Translations under genes and position numbers: made by a program
Source: Bartonella tribocorum CIP 105476
GTDB lineage: Bacteria > Pseudomonadota > Alphaproteobacteria > Rhizobiales > Rhizobiaceae
DNA: 64,000 nucleotides
NCBI RefSeq assembly: GCF_000196435.1
Contig: NC_010161.1
Location: 2,189,001 to 2,253,000, forward strand
Reading direction: 5' to 3'
Part shown: positions 30,478 to 41,669 of the stretch, one piece after another
Layout: each line of letters begins with the position of its first letter
How positions within the stretch are numbered: the first letter of the stretch is position 1
The notes under the pieces: model-generated
Database searches by the model: none
Seen by the model: the letters and a program-made list of their open reading frames with translations, nothing else
What the model was told of the DNA's origin: nothing

Positions 30478-30900
30478 AATAAACAATCAAACATGAGACG
30501 TGTTCAATTTTTTTAAACAACATCCATTATTTTTTGAAAATAGGGAGTTTTTATTGATGATTTTTCACGTCTCATGAAGAAGTTTACACGCTTTACAAAC
30601 GCTATTATGTGATGAATTTTCAGGCATCATAGCGACATTAATGCTATCGGCATGAAAAGAGATTTTAAAAAAAATCATGCAGACGAAACTTAAGCGAATG
30701 CAAGAGAATAATCTTGAAAAACAAACATGCCAACGTGCATTTTTTTAAATAACGTATTGATATACAGAGAATTTTATCTTCATCATCCATACCATTAAAA
30801 CCACTCAAAGAGTTTTCTTTTAAATAAACGCATCAGTAAGCAACAAAAATCATCTTATGAGATACACCCCTCCATCTTTTATGAAGCATAAAGGGAATCT
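30478..30900. other. Spacer with long-range inverted repeat
   Basis: AT-rich and without a gene. CATGAGACGTG at 30492-30502 and its exact complement CACGTCTCATG at 30566-30576 form an 11-bp inverted repeat with a 63-base interior, just downstream of the lysis cassette. Confidence 0.55.
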
Positions 30901-32640
30901 CCTATAAGTTCCATACACTTCATGGAAGCATTATACCACAGCCCCCCGCACCACGCACACCAACCAGCCTCATACCACAGCACCACACACCACCCCCTAT
31001 ACGACAGATACCATAGCCTCTATCCCCAACACAACCGCAATAAACCACGCTTATTGTGCATCAACCCACCCCCCGCCTCCACCAACAAGACTCTATCGAA
31101 AAACCAGTACAAGACCTCAAAAAAAAACCAAACCATCTACCAAGGAAAAACACCGGCACAAACAACCCACTTTCTCTTGCAACACAATTTACTTTTTCGC
31201 ACCACAGCTCCTTTTCTCAAAAGAGCAAAAGAATGATGACACGCAAAGCAACCTTTATTGGGAAGTTTTTACAAGACACCAGCAATTAACTGTAACTTCT
31301 AAAAACACCACCCCCGTACCACCCACCATACCACACACCATCCCCCGTATCACGGCACCAATCCCCCGCACACCACGCACCAGTGCCATCACGCAATAGG
31401 CTTGAAAGCACAAGGTCTCTTTTCTACTGCTTTCTGTAAATTTGCAAAATCGTAAAAACGTAGAGCTGTAAAATGAACCATAAGAATGTGCACTTTAACC
31501 CCCATACCACACACCAACCCTCGCACAACGCACCACCCCCTATACGACAGACACCATAGCCTCTATCCCCAACACAACCGCAATAAACCACGCTTATTGT
31601 GCATCAACCCAACACCCGCCTCCACCAACAAAATTCTATCAAAAAAAACAAAACAAGATCTCAAAACAAACCCCAAACCATCTACCAAGGAAAAACACCG
31701 GCACAAACAACCCACTTTAACTCTTGCAACACAATTTACTTTTTCGCACCACAGCTCCTTTTCTCAAAAGAGCAAAAGAATAATGACACGCAAAGCAACC
31801 TTTATTGGGAAGTTTTTACAAGACACCAGCAATTAACTGTAACTTCTAAAAACACCACACACCATACCACAGCACCAACTCCCGCACCACGCACACCAAC
31901 CAGCGCCATCACGCACCAGCCCCCGTACCACAGCACCACGCACCAGCCCCGTATCACGGCACCAATCCCCCGCACACCACGCACCAGTGCCATCACGCAA
32001 TAGGCTTGAAAGCACAAGGTCTCTTTTCTACTGCTTTCTGTAAATTTGCAAAATCGTAAAAACGTAGAGCTGTAAAATGAACCATAAGAATGTGCACTTT
32101 AACCCCCATACCACACACCAACCCTCGCACAACGCACCACCCCCTATACGACAGACACCATAGCCTCTATCCCCAACACAACCGCAATAAACCACGCTTA
32201 TTGTGCATCAACCCACCCCCCGCCTCCACCAACAAAATTCTATCAAAAAAAACAAAACAAGATCTCAAAACAAACCCCAAACCATCTACCAAGGAAAAAC
32301 ACCGGCACAAACAACCCACTTTAACTCTTGCAACACAATTTACTTTTTCGCACCACGGCTCCTTTTCTCAAAAGAGCAAAAGAATAATGACACGCAAAGC
32401 AACCTTTATTGGGAAGTTTTTACAAGACACCAGCAATTAACTGTAACTTCTAAAAACACCACACACCATACCACAGCACCAACTCCCGCACCACGCACAC
32501 CAACCAGCGCCATCACGCACCAGCCCCCGTACCACAGCACCACGCACCAGTGCCATCACGCAATAGGCTTGAAAGCACAAGGTCTCTTTTCTACTGCTTT
32601 CTGTAAATTTGCAAAATCGTAAAAACGTGGAGCTGTAAAA
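30900..32640. repeat. Tandem ~604-bp repeats with decayed content
   Basis: Units beginning around 31381 and 31985 (offset 604 bp), with a partial copy near 32549, contain ATAGGCTTGAAAGCACAAGG, CTTTCTGTAAATTTGCAAAATCGTAAAA (the reverse of the 4-10 kb TTTTACGATTTT element), the AACCGCAATAAACCACGC block and CAGCACCACGCACCAG-type C-rich DNA. Units one and two are nearly identical, so the duplication is recent. No gene is intact. Confidence 0.8.
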
Positions 32641-33212
32641 TGAACCATAAGAATGTGCACTTTGTAAGAAAAATGACGGGTGTAATAAGGGAGGTCTGGA
32701 AAAAGGCACAAATGAAAGGGATGAAATAGCGTGCTGCTCGTAGAGACATCAGAGCTGTGATATATTGGGAGCTATAAGGATAGACTATTAAAGATAGAGG
32801 GTTAAAGCAAAGATAAGGCGAAGCTTTTTTTCCACGTAAAAAAACCGCTTTCCAGAACAAAAAAATAATTGAAAAATTTTTCTTCTGAGAAGCTGATTTA
32901 CGCAACAACTATACTTTATTTCAACCCCCAAAAAACCTTTTTAAAATTACTTGATAAAGCAGAGCATTGCATATTTCTTATTGCGATTGAAATAAGGAAT
33001 AATACTTTTTGAATGAACTTAATAATTAAAATGGAAATTAGCTGAGCACAAGAGTTTTTCGATTTATACCGGTATAGGCCAATGTTTTTTCCAAACCGAA
33101 TATTGCGTAATACAGTTAAATTGATTTTACAATTATAAAGTTGTAAATCTTTAGACTTTTTACAAAAGACTAATTTTCTTGAATATAAATAAGGTACATA
33201 ATAACAATATGA
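32641..33212. other. AT-rich spacer before the radical SAM island
   Basis: From about 32930 the base composition changes to AT-rich with balanced strands, unlike the C-rich repeats before it. GAGGAGG at 33211-33217 is a strong ribosome-binding site followed by no standard start codon in the frame that stays open. Confidence 0.45.
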
Positions 33213-33335
33213 GGAGGATATACTGTTGCGGCAAAGCTTAATGTAGAGACAGAGATTTTAGCATCAGATTTTTCAATTTTGTTAAGAGAACTAGAAAAGA
33301 ATGGTTTTTCTTTTAAAGAAGGAAAACTTGATTAG
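33213..33335 (+). pseudogene. PqqD/RRE-like fragment before radical SAM gene
   Basis: The frame open from 33213 to the TAG at 33333-33335 reads VAAKLNVETEILASDFSILL and then RELEKNGFSF. This resembles the C-terminal half of PqqD-type peptide-binding (RRE) proteins: a short helix, an acidic turn, then a helix ending LxELxxxGF. No ATG, GTG or TTG start is in frame, and an in-frame TGA lies at 33210. Either the gene is truncated or frameshifted, or it starts at an unusual codon behind the GAGGAGG. It overlaps the radical SAM gene by 35 bases. The assignment rests on pattern resemblance only. Confidence 0.3.
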
Positions 33336-34338
33336 TGCGTCAGATTCGATTTTTGATCTTAAAAAATTATGGGTACCTGTAACACCTATTATACATATTA
33401 TCCAGAATTGCAATAGCCCTTGTATCATGTGCGATTGCTGGAAGATTAAGGAAAAAAATTGGCATACTCCAGAAAGTTTAATCCCCTTATTTAGAATGTT
33501 GAAAGAAAAAGGAGCGGCCTCAGTGATGCTTTCTGGGGGAGAACCTTTAATGCATCCGAAGCTTAAAGATATTTTATTAACGTTAAATGAACTAGGTCTG
33601 CCTGTTGAATTAAATACCAATGGCATCTTATTGCATAAAAATTTATGGATTTCACAGTATGACATAAAAGAAATTGTTATTTCTATGGATTCGATGAGTA
33701 TCCAAGGATATTATGATATACGGGGGGCGAATAAATTTGATCGCGTGTGGAAAAACATTGAAACAGTTAAGAATCTTCAACCTCTGCAAAGTATAGGAAT
33801 AAGAGCGACAGTTACCAAAGAGATTCTAGAAAATATTATTAATTTTATTGATTTTTGTATAAGCAAAGATGTCGATTATATCGGATTCAGCCCGCTCGAT
33901 ACATCGTCATTTAGTTTTTCTAGAAAAAATAATACAAACGATCGATCTAAGGCTTTAAGAAACAAAATTCTTCCGCAAAACGCTTCACTTTTTCATTTGA
34001 GAGATGAATTATCAAGGAAAGAATCCCCCCTCCAGATTTATATAGATAAAAAGTTCCAAGAAAGGAAAATCTCATGGACGTCACAAAATTTTGTAAATTG
34101 TATTAATTATTACTTAGGCGAAAATTCTACGTACGTTTCGTCGCCGTTAATGTGTTTATTTCCATTTTCATCCTTGGTATTGGACGATAATGGAGATTTA
34201 AAAAATTGCTTTTATTCAGAAGCTTTTGGGAATCTACAAAATTATGAGGCAATAGATTGGTCTGCTCAAAGCGTTTTAAAATCTTTGAAAGAATCTGGTG
34301 CATGGAGCGGATGTCGTGGGAAGGTATTTTGTGGATAA
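33301..34338 (+). CDS. Radical SAM protein with SPASM-like C-terminus
   Basis: A 345-residue enzyme. Cys37-x3-Cys41-x2-Cys44 (CNSPCIMC) is the [4Fe-4S]/SAM-binding motif. SGGEPLMHP is the GGEP SAM-contact loop. ELNTNGILL and ISMDSM follow as in other radical SAM barrels. Cysteines near the C-terminus (LMCLFPF, KNCFYSEAFGN, GCRGKVFCG) suggest an auxiliary-cluster SPASM/twitch domain, as in enzymes that modify peptides or small molecules. The next gene (MFS-kinase fusion) overlaps by eight bases and a second radical SAM start follows it, so this is an operon. The substrate is unknown. Low GC and balanced strand composition set it apart from its surroundings and suggest transfer. Confidence 0.85.
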   Translation: MVFLLKKENLISASDSIFDLKKLWVPVTPIIHIIQNCNSPCIMCDCWKIKEKNWHTPESLIPLFRMLKEKGAASVMLSGGEPLMHPKLKDILLTLNELGLPVELNTNGILLHKNLWISQYDIKEIVISMDSMSIQGYYDIRGANKFDRVWKNIETVKNLQPLQSIGIRATVTKEILENIINFIDFCISKDVDYIGFSPLDTSSFSFSRKNNTNDRSKALRNKILPQNASLFHLRDELSRKESPLQIYIDKKFQERKISWTSQNFVNCINYYLGENSTYVSSPLMCLFPFSSLVLDDNGDLKNCFYSEAFGNLQNYEAIDWSAQSVLKSLKESGAWSGCRGKVFCG

Positions 34339-36115
34339 GGTTAAGCAATTTAAGATTTATAGTGTTAGCAAGTCTACTGCTCTCGTGGTTGCTGTTTTAC
34401 CACTTTTTTTGTCGGAAAAATTGCATTTGTCGCAAGCGGATATTGTTTTAATCGGGAGTTATTTTTTATTGCTTCCTTTGATCTTAGAAGTCCCCTTGGG
34501 TTTATTATCAGATGTTTATGGAAGTAAGCGCGTTATTTATACTGGGCTGTTTTTCTTTCTTTGCGGTTTTTTAGCTCTTTTTATGAATTATGCATATTTT
34601 GCTTACGCCACTTATTTGTTGTGTATTACATTAGCAGCCGCTTGTTTCTCAGGTGCGGAAGATAGTTTACTTTTTTCTGTAGTCCCAAAGCATCGCACAC
34701 TGTTTTCCGTTAAGTCTGAAGTGGCTGCTGTTACCTATAGTGTGACAACGGTACTTATTTTTTTAGGGGGAATACTTTATTATGTACATCCTGCATTGCC
34801 TGTGATTTTTCAAGTCCTTTCATTAATTTTTGCTATTTTTATGTTTTCAAAACTGACGAAGGGATTAGATAGTTTTCATATCAACGCTCATCCGAGTATT
34901 TTCACAGTTCTGTGCACCAGCCGTAAAGAAGTCAAAAATCCTTATCGCTTCACTCTTATTTTTTTAAGTGCAGTTTCAGCTTTTGCTATTTTGGTTAATA
35001 ATCGAACTATTTCTATCGCATTTTCTGATTTTTTGCCATTTCAACCTGCTATTTTGGTTTCGATTATTTTTATCATTGGGAATTTTTTTTCAGCAAGTTC
35101 CAATATATTGTTTCAGAAGTATTTTTCAAAGTTTCAAAATCCTATTTTTCCCGTCTTAATGATTGGTTGTATGGTAACCATTGCTTTTTTTCTCATGTCA
35201 TTTCAAATCATTGGGGCTCTTATATTAGGATTTTTACTGCTATGTGTTTTTAAATCTGCTTATCGATCTTATTTGTCGTCTCTTCTTATAAATTCACTGA
35301 TTGATCCCAAAGCTATCGCGACTGTTTTATCATTTACAGCCATTATTACAGCTGTTGTATCCTTTGCATTCAGTTTTTTATACGGTCATATTTTTTCAAC
35401 ATTCTGGCAAGCTAATTTGTGGTTGGCAGTGGTTATGGCTGTGATTTTTGGGGTGTCTGCTTTAATTATTTTTGTCAAAAAACAAGAAATCATTTGGTTA
35501 CAGCCTGAAAATGCACAATCGTCAAAACAACATTTCTTGAAACGCAAGCATCAAGAGTTTTGCTATGGGCAAATTTATCCGGAAGCATCGTGCATTAATG
35601 AAAACATCAAGGATGGCTCTTTTCGACAAAGTCTCTATCCTGCACCAAATTTGATAACACTTTGCGATGAAGTCGTCGAATGGGAGTTTATCCGGGGTAC
35701 TGTATTAAGCCAAATGGATTTGCTCCATCAAAAGGCGATTATTGATCAAATCAATAAGATCTTTCAAGATCGATTAAGCAAGAATATAATCTTATCACAT
35801 GGAGATTTACATCCTGATAATATCATTGTTACTCCTGAGAATTCTTTTATGGTCGTGGATTGGGATTTATGTCAAGAAGCCAGTCCGGAATTGGATATCT
35901 TAACATTTTTCACCAGTCCAAGATTATCTCTCAATTTAGAAGAACGGATAGACTATATTTCTCATTTGCTGTCGATATCAAAGGATGAAGCTTTACCAAT
36001 GATAAAAGCGTTTGTGGCTAAAAAAATTTCTGATCTTTGTCTATACCAAAATATTTTCATGAAACAATTAGTATTGGATTATATGAACTTGAATAAGGAA
36101 TTTCATGGGCAATAA
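34331..36115 (+). CDS. MFS transporter fused to APH-like phosphotransferase
   Basis: A 594-residue protein if started at GTG 34331, chosen because GGGAAGG lies seven bases upstream (an ATG at 34298 would overlap more). Residues about 15-390 contain some 12 hydrophobic helices. The loop LGLLSDVYGSKRVIY between helices 2 and 3 matches MFS motif A (GxxxDxxGxR/K). Residues about 430-590 are a soluble kinase-like domain with SHGDLHPDN (catalytic loop) and VDWDLC (metal-binding Asp), as in aminoglycoside/choline/homoserine-kinase-like phosphotransferases. The usual N-terminal nucleotide-binding lobe is short. Such a fusion could phosphorylate a substrate while exporting or importing it, perhaps the radical SAM product. 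That link is inference. Confidence 0.8.
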   Translation: MDKVKQFKIYSVSKSTALVVAVLPLFLSEKLHLSQADIVLIGSYFLLLPLILEVPLGLLSDVYGSKRVIYTGLFFFLCGFLALFMNYAYFAYATYLLCITLAAACFSGAEDSLLFSVVPKHRTLFSVKSEVAAVTYSVTTVLIFLGGILYYVHPALPVIFQVLSLIFAIFMFSKLTKGLDSFHINAHPSIFTVLCTSRKEVKNPYRFTLIFLSAVSAFAILVNNRTISIAFSDFLPFQPAILVSIIFIIGNFFSASSNILFQKYFSKFQNPIFPVLMIGCMVTIAFFLMSFQIIGALILGFLLLCVFKSAYRSYLSSLLINSLIDPKAIATVLSFTAIITAVVSFAFSFLYGHIFSTFWQANLWLAVVMAVIFGVSALIIFVKKQEIIWLQPENAQSSKQHFLKRKHQEFCYGQIYPEASCINENIKDGSFRQSLYPAPNLITLCDEVVEWEFIRGTVLSQMDLLHQKAIIDQINKIFQDRLSKNIILSHGDLHPDNIIVTPENSFMVVDWDLCQEASPELDILTFFTSPRLSLNLEERIDYISHLLSISKDEALPMIKAFVAKKISDLCLYQNIFMKQLVLDYMNLNKEFHGQ

Positions 36116-36175
36116 TATTGTAATTTGTAATGAAAATTGCAGTGCGGGCTGCAATCATTGTCCCTATTCGATGCC
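36105..36175 (+). pseudogene. 5' stub of a second radical SAM gene
   Basis: It starts at an ATG overlapping the end of the transporter gene by 11 bases, with AAGGAA upstream. The first 23 codons contain NENCSAGCNHCPYS, a perfect Cys-x3-Cys-x2-Cys radical SAM motif. At about 36175 the sequence changes to the reverse strand of an integrase, and the frame then runs only through antisense DNA to 36329. A third gene of the island has therefore been cut off here. Confidence 0.7.
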
Positions 36176-36719
36176 TCATGCAGCCGCATGTTTGAGACAA
36201 GGATTAAGGCATATAAGTGCTTTTTCTGCTGTTCCTGCTTTTGTATGCCAAAGAGGAGCAAGGGTATTTCGTATCTCTGTTTGTGTAATCTTTGAAACGG
36301 GTAAACAGCCTAGTTTAGGGAGAATATAAAGACGTAAAGGTGAAAACCATTTACCATTTTGACCATCACCTTTTAATTCGGCTTTACGGCTTTCAAAAGC
36401 ATCCATGACAATATCTTTTAAATAATGAAGATGGCGCATTGCTTCACGCTTTTGTTTATTGCGTTCTTGAATAGGATCACGCCCCTCACGTAAAACCGAA
36501 CGCCACCCAGTTGCCCATTCACGGCCTTGTTTTAAAGAAACGTTTCGCAACGCACCCAATCCCATTTCACGACGGCGCCCGTGAAGGGTATAGCAGTAAA
36601 TCCATTAAGCACCTTCATCTTTACGTTTATGAAGAAGCAAGCCGGCACCATCACACTATTTGCCAACCCGTGGGTGTTGCCGACAGATCTTGGCACTTCA
36701 GACGATTCATAAGAGCCAT
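36176..36719 (-). pseudogene. Decayed tyrosine integrase (5' two thirds)
   Basis: It starts at ATG 36719 behind AGGAG and reads MALMNRLKCQDLSATPTG, then shifts frame through LLLHKRKDEG and on to GRRREMGLGALRNVSLKQGREWATGW, LREGRDPIQERNKQKREA, WFSPLRLYILPKLGCLPVSKITQTEIRNTLAPLW and AEKALICLNPCLKHAAA. This is the N-terminal arm-binding and core-binding layout of P4-type phage integrases. The catalytic domain is missing because homology stops at the junction with the radical SAM stub. Other relics of the same gene lie at 1.9, 2.4, 22.0, 42.7, 45.7-46.4 and 46.4-47.25 kb. Confidence 0.8.
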
Positions 36720-36921
36720 TTTTACTCCTTTCTTATACAAATTTGATTCACACACTCATCCCTCTTGTGATGTGCAAATGAGTGGTTTTGATTGATTCAA
36801 CATAAACAGCTTTGAAATGAGAGAATCTTGCGTTATTCGAGGGTCTAATTCAATATAAATAACGATAGATTATCATTATAAATCAATGTGTTATCAAGAA
36901 TAAGAAGAAGAAAAGAAAAAG

Positions 36922-36950
36922 ACAAAAAAAAACGGGTCAAAAAGACCCGT
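36922..36950 (-). terminator. groEL terminator
   Basis: ACGGGTC / GACCCGT (7-bp stem, 5-base A loop when read on plus, 36932-36950) is followed on the minus strand by a run of eight T. It lies 28 bases after the groEL stop, a clear intrinsic terminator. Confidence 0.85.
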
Positions 36951-36977
36951 TTCTTGATTATCTCTAGGGAAAAGAGC

Positions 36978-38621
<1,644 letters not shown>

Positions 38622-38681
38622 TTAATTTCTCCTTGGAGTTTTTCTCAAAATAGTACACAATGAAAATTTGAGCGCTTTTAA

Positions 38682-38978
38682 TTAGCCCATAATTCCCATA
38701 ATGTCAGATTCTTTCATGATTAAGAGGTCTTCCCCATTAATCTTGACTTCAGTTCCAGACCATTTTCCAAACAAAATACGGTCCCCTGTTTTGACTTCTA
38801 AAGGCACGCGCTTTCCGTTATCGTCGAGAGCGCCATTGCCAACAGCAATAACTTCACCTTCTTGTGGTTTTTCTTTTGCTGTATCCGGAATGATAATCCC
38901 ACCAGCGGTTTTATTTTCAGATTCAACCCGACGAACAACGACACGGTCGTGAAGTGGGCGGAATTGTATATTAGCCAT
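38682..38978 (-). CDS. groES: Co-chaperonin GroES
   Basis: A 98-residue subunit of the heptameric lid for GroEL. It begins [19 protein letters not shown] and contains the mobile-loop region [20 protein letters not shown] and the conserved [16 protein letters not shown]. First gene of the groESL operon, controlled by the promoter and CIRCE element upstream. Confidence 0.98.
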   Translation of the reverse strand: MANIQFRPLHDRVVVRRVESENKTAGGIIIPDTAKEKPQEGEVIAVGNGALDDNGKRVPLEVKTGDRILFGKWSGTEVKINGEDLLIMKESDIMGIMG

Positions 38979-39031
38979 GTTTTAAATCCTTAAAACTGAA
39001 CATAATTGCATTAATCTTAGAAAGCTCTTGC

Positions 39032-39056
39032 TAGCACTCTTAAGTCATGAGTGCTA
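39032..39056 (-). promoter_or_regulatory. CIRCE element (HrcA operator)
   Basis: TAGCACTC, nine bases, GAGTGCTA: the canonical inverted repeat bound by the heat-shock repressor HrcA, located about 55 bases before groES and just downstream of the predicted -10 box. Confidence 0.95.
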
Positions 39057-39067
39057 ACACTATCCAA

Positions 39068-39096
39068 GATATAAAATCGGCTTTTCTCAATGTCAA
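39068..39096 (-). promoter_or_regulatory. groESL promoter
   Basis: On the minus strand TTGACA (39096-39091), a 17-base spacer and TATATC (39073-39068) form a good sigma-70-type promoter. The CIRCE operator begins 11 bases downstream, so HrcA would cover the start site. Confidence 0.75.
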
Positions 39097-39208
39097 GGAT
39101 AGCCATAAAATAATTTCTCTATAAATGAGACTTCCATGTCTTGCTTCTTCTTGCACTTTCGCGTTATCTAGCTTTTTTAAGAACCCGTGAACAAAAAAGG
39201 ATCTTATC

Positions 39209-40597
39209 ATGGTTGAAACACGTCAGGAAACGGATAGCTTTGGAACGATTTCGGTCCGCCAAGATCGTTATTGGGGGGCACAAACTGAACGTTCTCTGCA
39301 TAATTTTAATATTGGCACTGAAAAGCAGCCCCTTACCATCATTTATGCCTTAAGCCTTATCAAAAAAGCGGCTGCTCTTGTCAATATGGACAAAGGCAAA
39401 CTTTCCCCCAAGATTGGAAAAGCGATTGTCACTGCTGCCGATGAAGTTCTCTCTGGCGCCTTCGATACGCATTTTCCCCTTTCTGTTTGGCAAACAGGCT
39501 CAGGGACACAAAGCAATATGAATGTCAACGAAGTGATTGCCAACCATGCGAGCATGCTTTTGGGGGGCAAACTGGGAAGCAAAAAGCCTGTTCATCCCAA
39601 TGACCATGTCAATATGAGTCAATCATCAAACGATTCCTTTCCCACAGCACTGCACATTGCCACCACGCTGCAAACGCGCCAACATCTTTTTCCTATTCTT
39701 GAAGCACTCATTACCACTTTCAAGAAAAAAGAAGAAGAATTTGCCGACATTATCAAAATTGGACGCACCCATACACAAGATGCAACCCCCTTAACGCTTG
39801 CACAAGAATTTTCAGGCTATCGGGTCGCCCTAGAAGCCAATCTTCGTCGTATTGAAACAGCCCTTGCTGATGTTCAAATGCTTGCTCAAGGTGGAACAGC
39901 TGTCGGAACAGGGCTCAACGCTCCAAAAGGTTTTGACGTTGCCTTTGCACAAACCATCAGCACCCTCACAGGAATATCCTTTAAGACAGCGCACAATAAA
40001 TTTGAAGCGCTTGCCCATCATGGCGCACTTGCACATTTCCACGGAAGCTTGAATGCCCTCGCTGCTGATCTCTTTAAAATTGCCAATGACATTCGGTTTT
40101 TAGGCTCTGGCCCCCGTTCCGGCTTAGGCGAACTCAACCTCCCTGAAAATGAACCTGGCTCTTCTATTATGCCCGGCAAGATCAACCCCACCCAGTGTGA
40201 AGCTATGACCATGGTTGCAGCCCAAGTTTTTGGTAATCATACCAGCGTAACCTTTGCCGCCAGCCAAGGGCACTTTGAACTCAACGTCTATAAACCCGTT
40301 ATTGGCTATAACGTTTTACAATCGATTACCCTTCTTGGTGATTGCATGCGTTCTTTTGATATGCATTGCATTCAAGGATTACGCGCCAATCGTGTTCATA
40401 TTCACGCACTCATGGAGCGCTCACTGATGTTAGTCACCGCTCTTGCCCCAGAAATTGGTTATGAAAAAGCCGCGGAAATTGCTAAGGCAGCGCACAAAAA
40501 TGATACAACACTACGCACCGAAGCCCTCAAAGCAGGTGTTTCTGGAGAAGATTATGACCGGCTGGTTGATCCCAAAAAGATGATTGCTCCGCAATAA
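39209..40597 (+). CDS. fumC: Fumarate hydratase class II
   Basis: A 462-residue, full-length, iron-independent fumarase converting fumarate to malate in the TCA cycle, active as a cytosolic tetramer. The superfamily signature [15 protein letters not shown] is present, with upstream [17 protein letters not shown] and [19 protein letters not shown] motifs that build the active site. AAGGATC precedes the ATG. Divergent from groES, with 230 bp between them. Its 3' part has been duplicated several times immediately downstream. Confidence 0.97.
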   Translation: MVETRQETDSFGTISVRQDRYWGAQTERSLHNFNIGTEKQPLTIIYALSLIKKAAALVNMDKGKLSPKIGKAIVTAADEVLSGAFDTHFPLSVWQTGSGTQSNMNVNEVIANHASMLLGGKLGSKKPVHPNDHVNMSQSSNDSFPTALHIATTLQTRQHLFPILEALITTFKKKEEEFADIIKIGRTHTQDATPLTLAQEFSGYRVALEANLRRIETALADVQMLAQGGTAVGTGLNAPKGFDVAFAQTISTLTGISFKTAHNKFEALAHHGALAHFHGSLNALAADLFKIANDIRFLGSGPRSGLGELNLPENEPGSSIMPGKINPTQCEAMTMVAAQVFGNHTSVTFAASQGHFELNVYKPVIGYNVLQSITLLGDCMRSFDMHCIQGLRANRVHIHALMERSLMLVTALAPEIGYEKAAEIAKAAHKNDTTLRTEALKAGVSGEDYDRLVDPKKMIAPQ

Positions 40598-41515
40598 AGA
40601 ATCCTTAAGAGAAAATGCAAACTTCTTAAATCTTATTCATCAAAACTATCGGGGCACCCACGCCCCGATAGTTTTGATTATAATTCTCCCCAGTGTTCAT
40701 TTTAAACGCTTATCCCGTTCTAGCTCTTGACCCCAAGGAAGAAGAGTTCTTGGAGCAGAACACAACGCCCCGAAAGGTTTTGACGTTGCCTCTGCTCAAA
40801 ACAATCCGCACCCTCATTATGCATTGCATTCAAGAATTACGCGCCAATCGTGTTCATATTCACGCACTCATGGAGCGCTCACCGATGTGAGTCACCGCTC
40901 TTGCCCCAGAAATTGGTTATGAAAAAGCCGCGGAAATTGCCAAAGCAGCGCATAAAAATGATACAACACTACGCACCGAAGCCCTCAAAGCAGGTGTTTC
41001 TGGAGAAGATTATGACCGGCTGGTTGATCCCAAAAAGATGATTGCTCCGAAATCAAAGAATCCTTAAGAGAAAATGCAAACTTCTTAAATCTTATTCATC
41101 AAAACTATCGGGGCACCCACGCCCCGATAGTTTTGATTATAATTCTCCCCAGTGTTCATTTTAAACGCTTATCCCGTTCTAGCTCTTGACCCCAAGGAAG
41201 AAGAGTTCTTGGAGCAGAACACAACGCCCCGAAAGGTTTTGACGTTGCCTCTGCTCAAAACAATCCGCACCCTCATTATGCATTGCATTCAAGAATTACG
41301 CGCCAATCGTGTTCATATTCACGCACTCATGGAGCGCTCACCGATGTGAGTCACCGCTCTTGCCCCAGAAATTGGTTATGAAAAAGCCGCGGAAATTGCC
41401 AAAGCAGCGCATAAAAATGATACAACACTACGCACCGAAGCCCTCAAAGCAGGTGTTTCTGGAGAAGATTATGACCGGCTGGTTGATCCCAAAAAGATGA
41501 TCACTCCGAAATCAA
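40598..41515 (+). repeat. 459-bp tandem fumC 3'-end duplicates (two units)
   Basis: Two near-identical 459-bp units. Each holds the fumC terminator hairpin, a spacer, a ~30-bp piece of central fumC (CGCCCCGAAAGGTTTTGACGTTGCC), an internal deletion, and the last ~240 bases of fumC from MHCIQELRANRV to the end. Each has a frame break (GATGTGAGTC for GATGTTAGTC), so none encodes a working protein. The units differ at only a few bases. Confidence 0.9.
40642..40675 (+). terminator. fumC terminator
   Basis: A perfect 14-bp stem AAAACTATCGGGGC / GCCCCGATAGTTTT with a six-base loop, 45 bases after fumC. The same hairpin is copied in the downstream repeats at 41101-41134 (perfect) and 41560-41593 (one mismatch). 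Confidence 0.85.
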
Positions 41516-41669
41516 AGAATCCTTGAGAGAAAATGCAAACTTCTTAAATCTTATCCAACAAAACTATCGCGGCACCCACGCCCCGATAGTTTTGATTATG
41601 ATTCTCCCCAGTGTTCATTTTAAACGCTTATCCCGTTCTAGCTCTTGACCCCAAGGAAGAAGAGTTCTT

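Noticed and set aside
23346..32622. Plus-strand frames such as those reading SQKSKRMMTRKATF and HQPNTRLHQQ
   Set aside because: The same DNA is read in two or three frames in different copies and no copy has a start signal; treated as decayed repeats.
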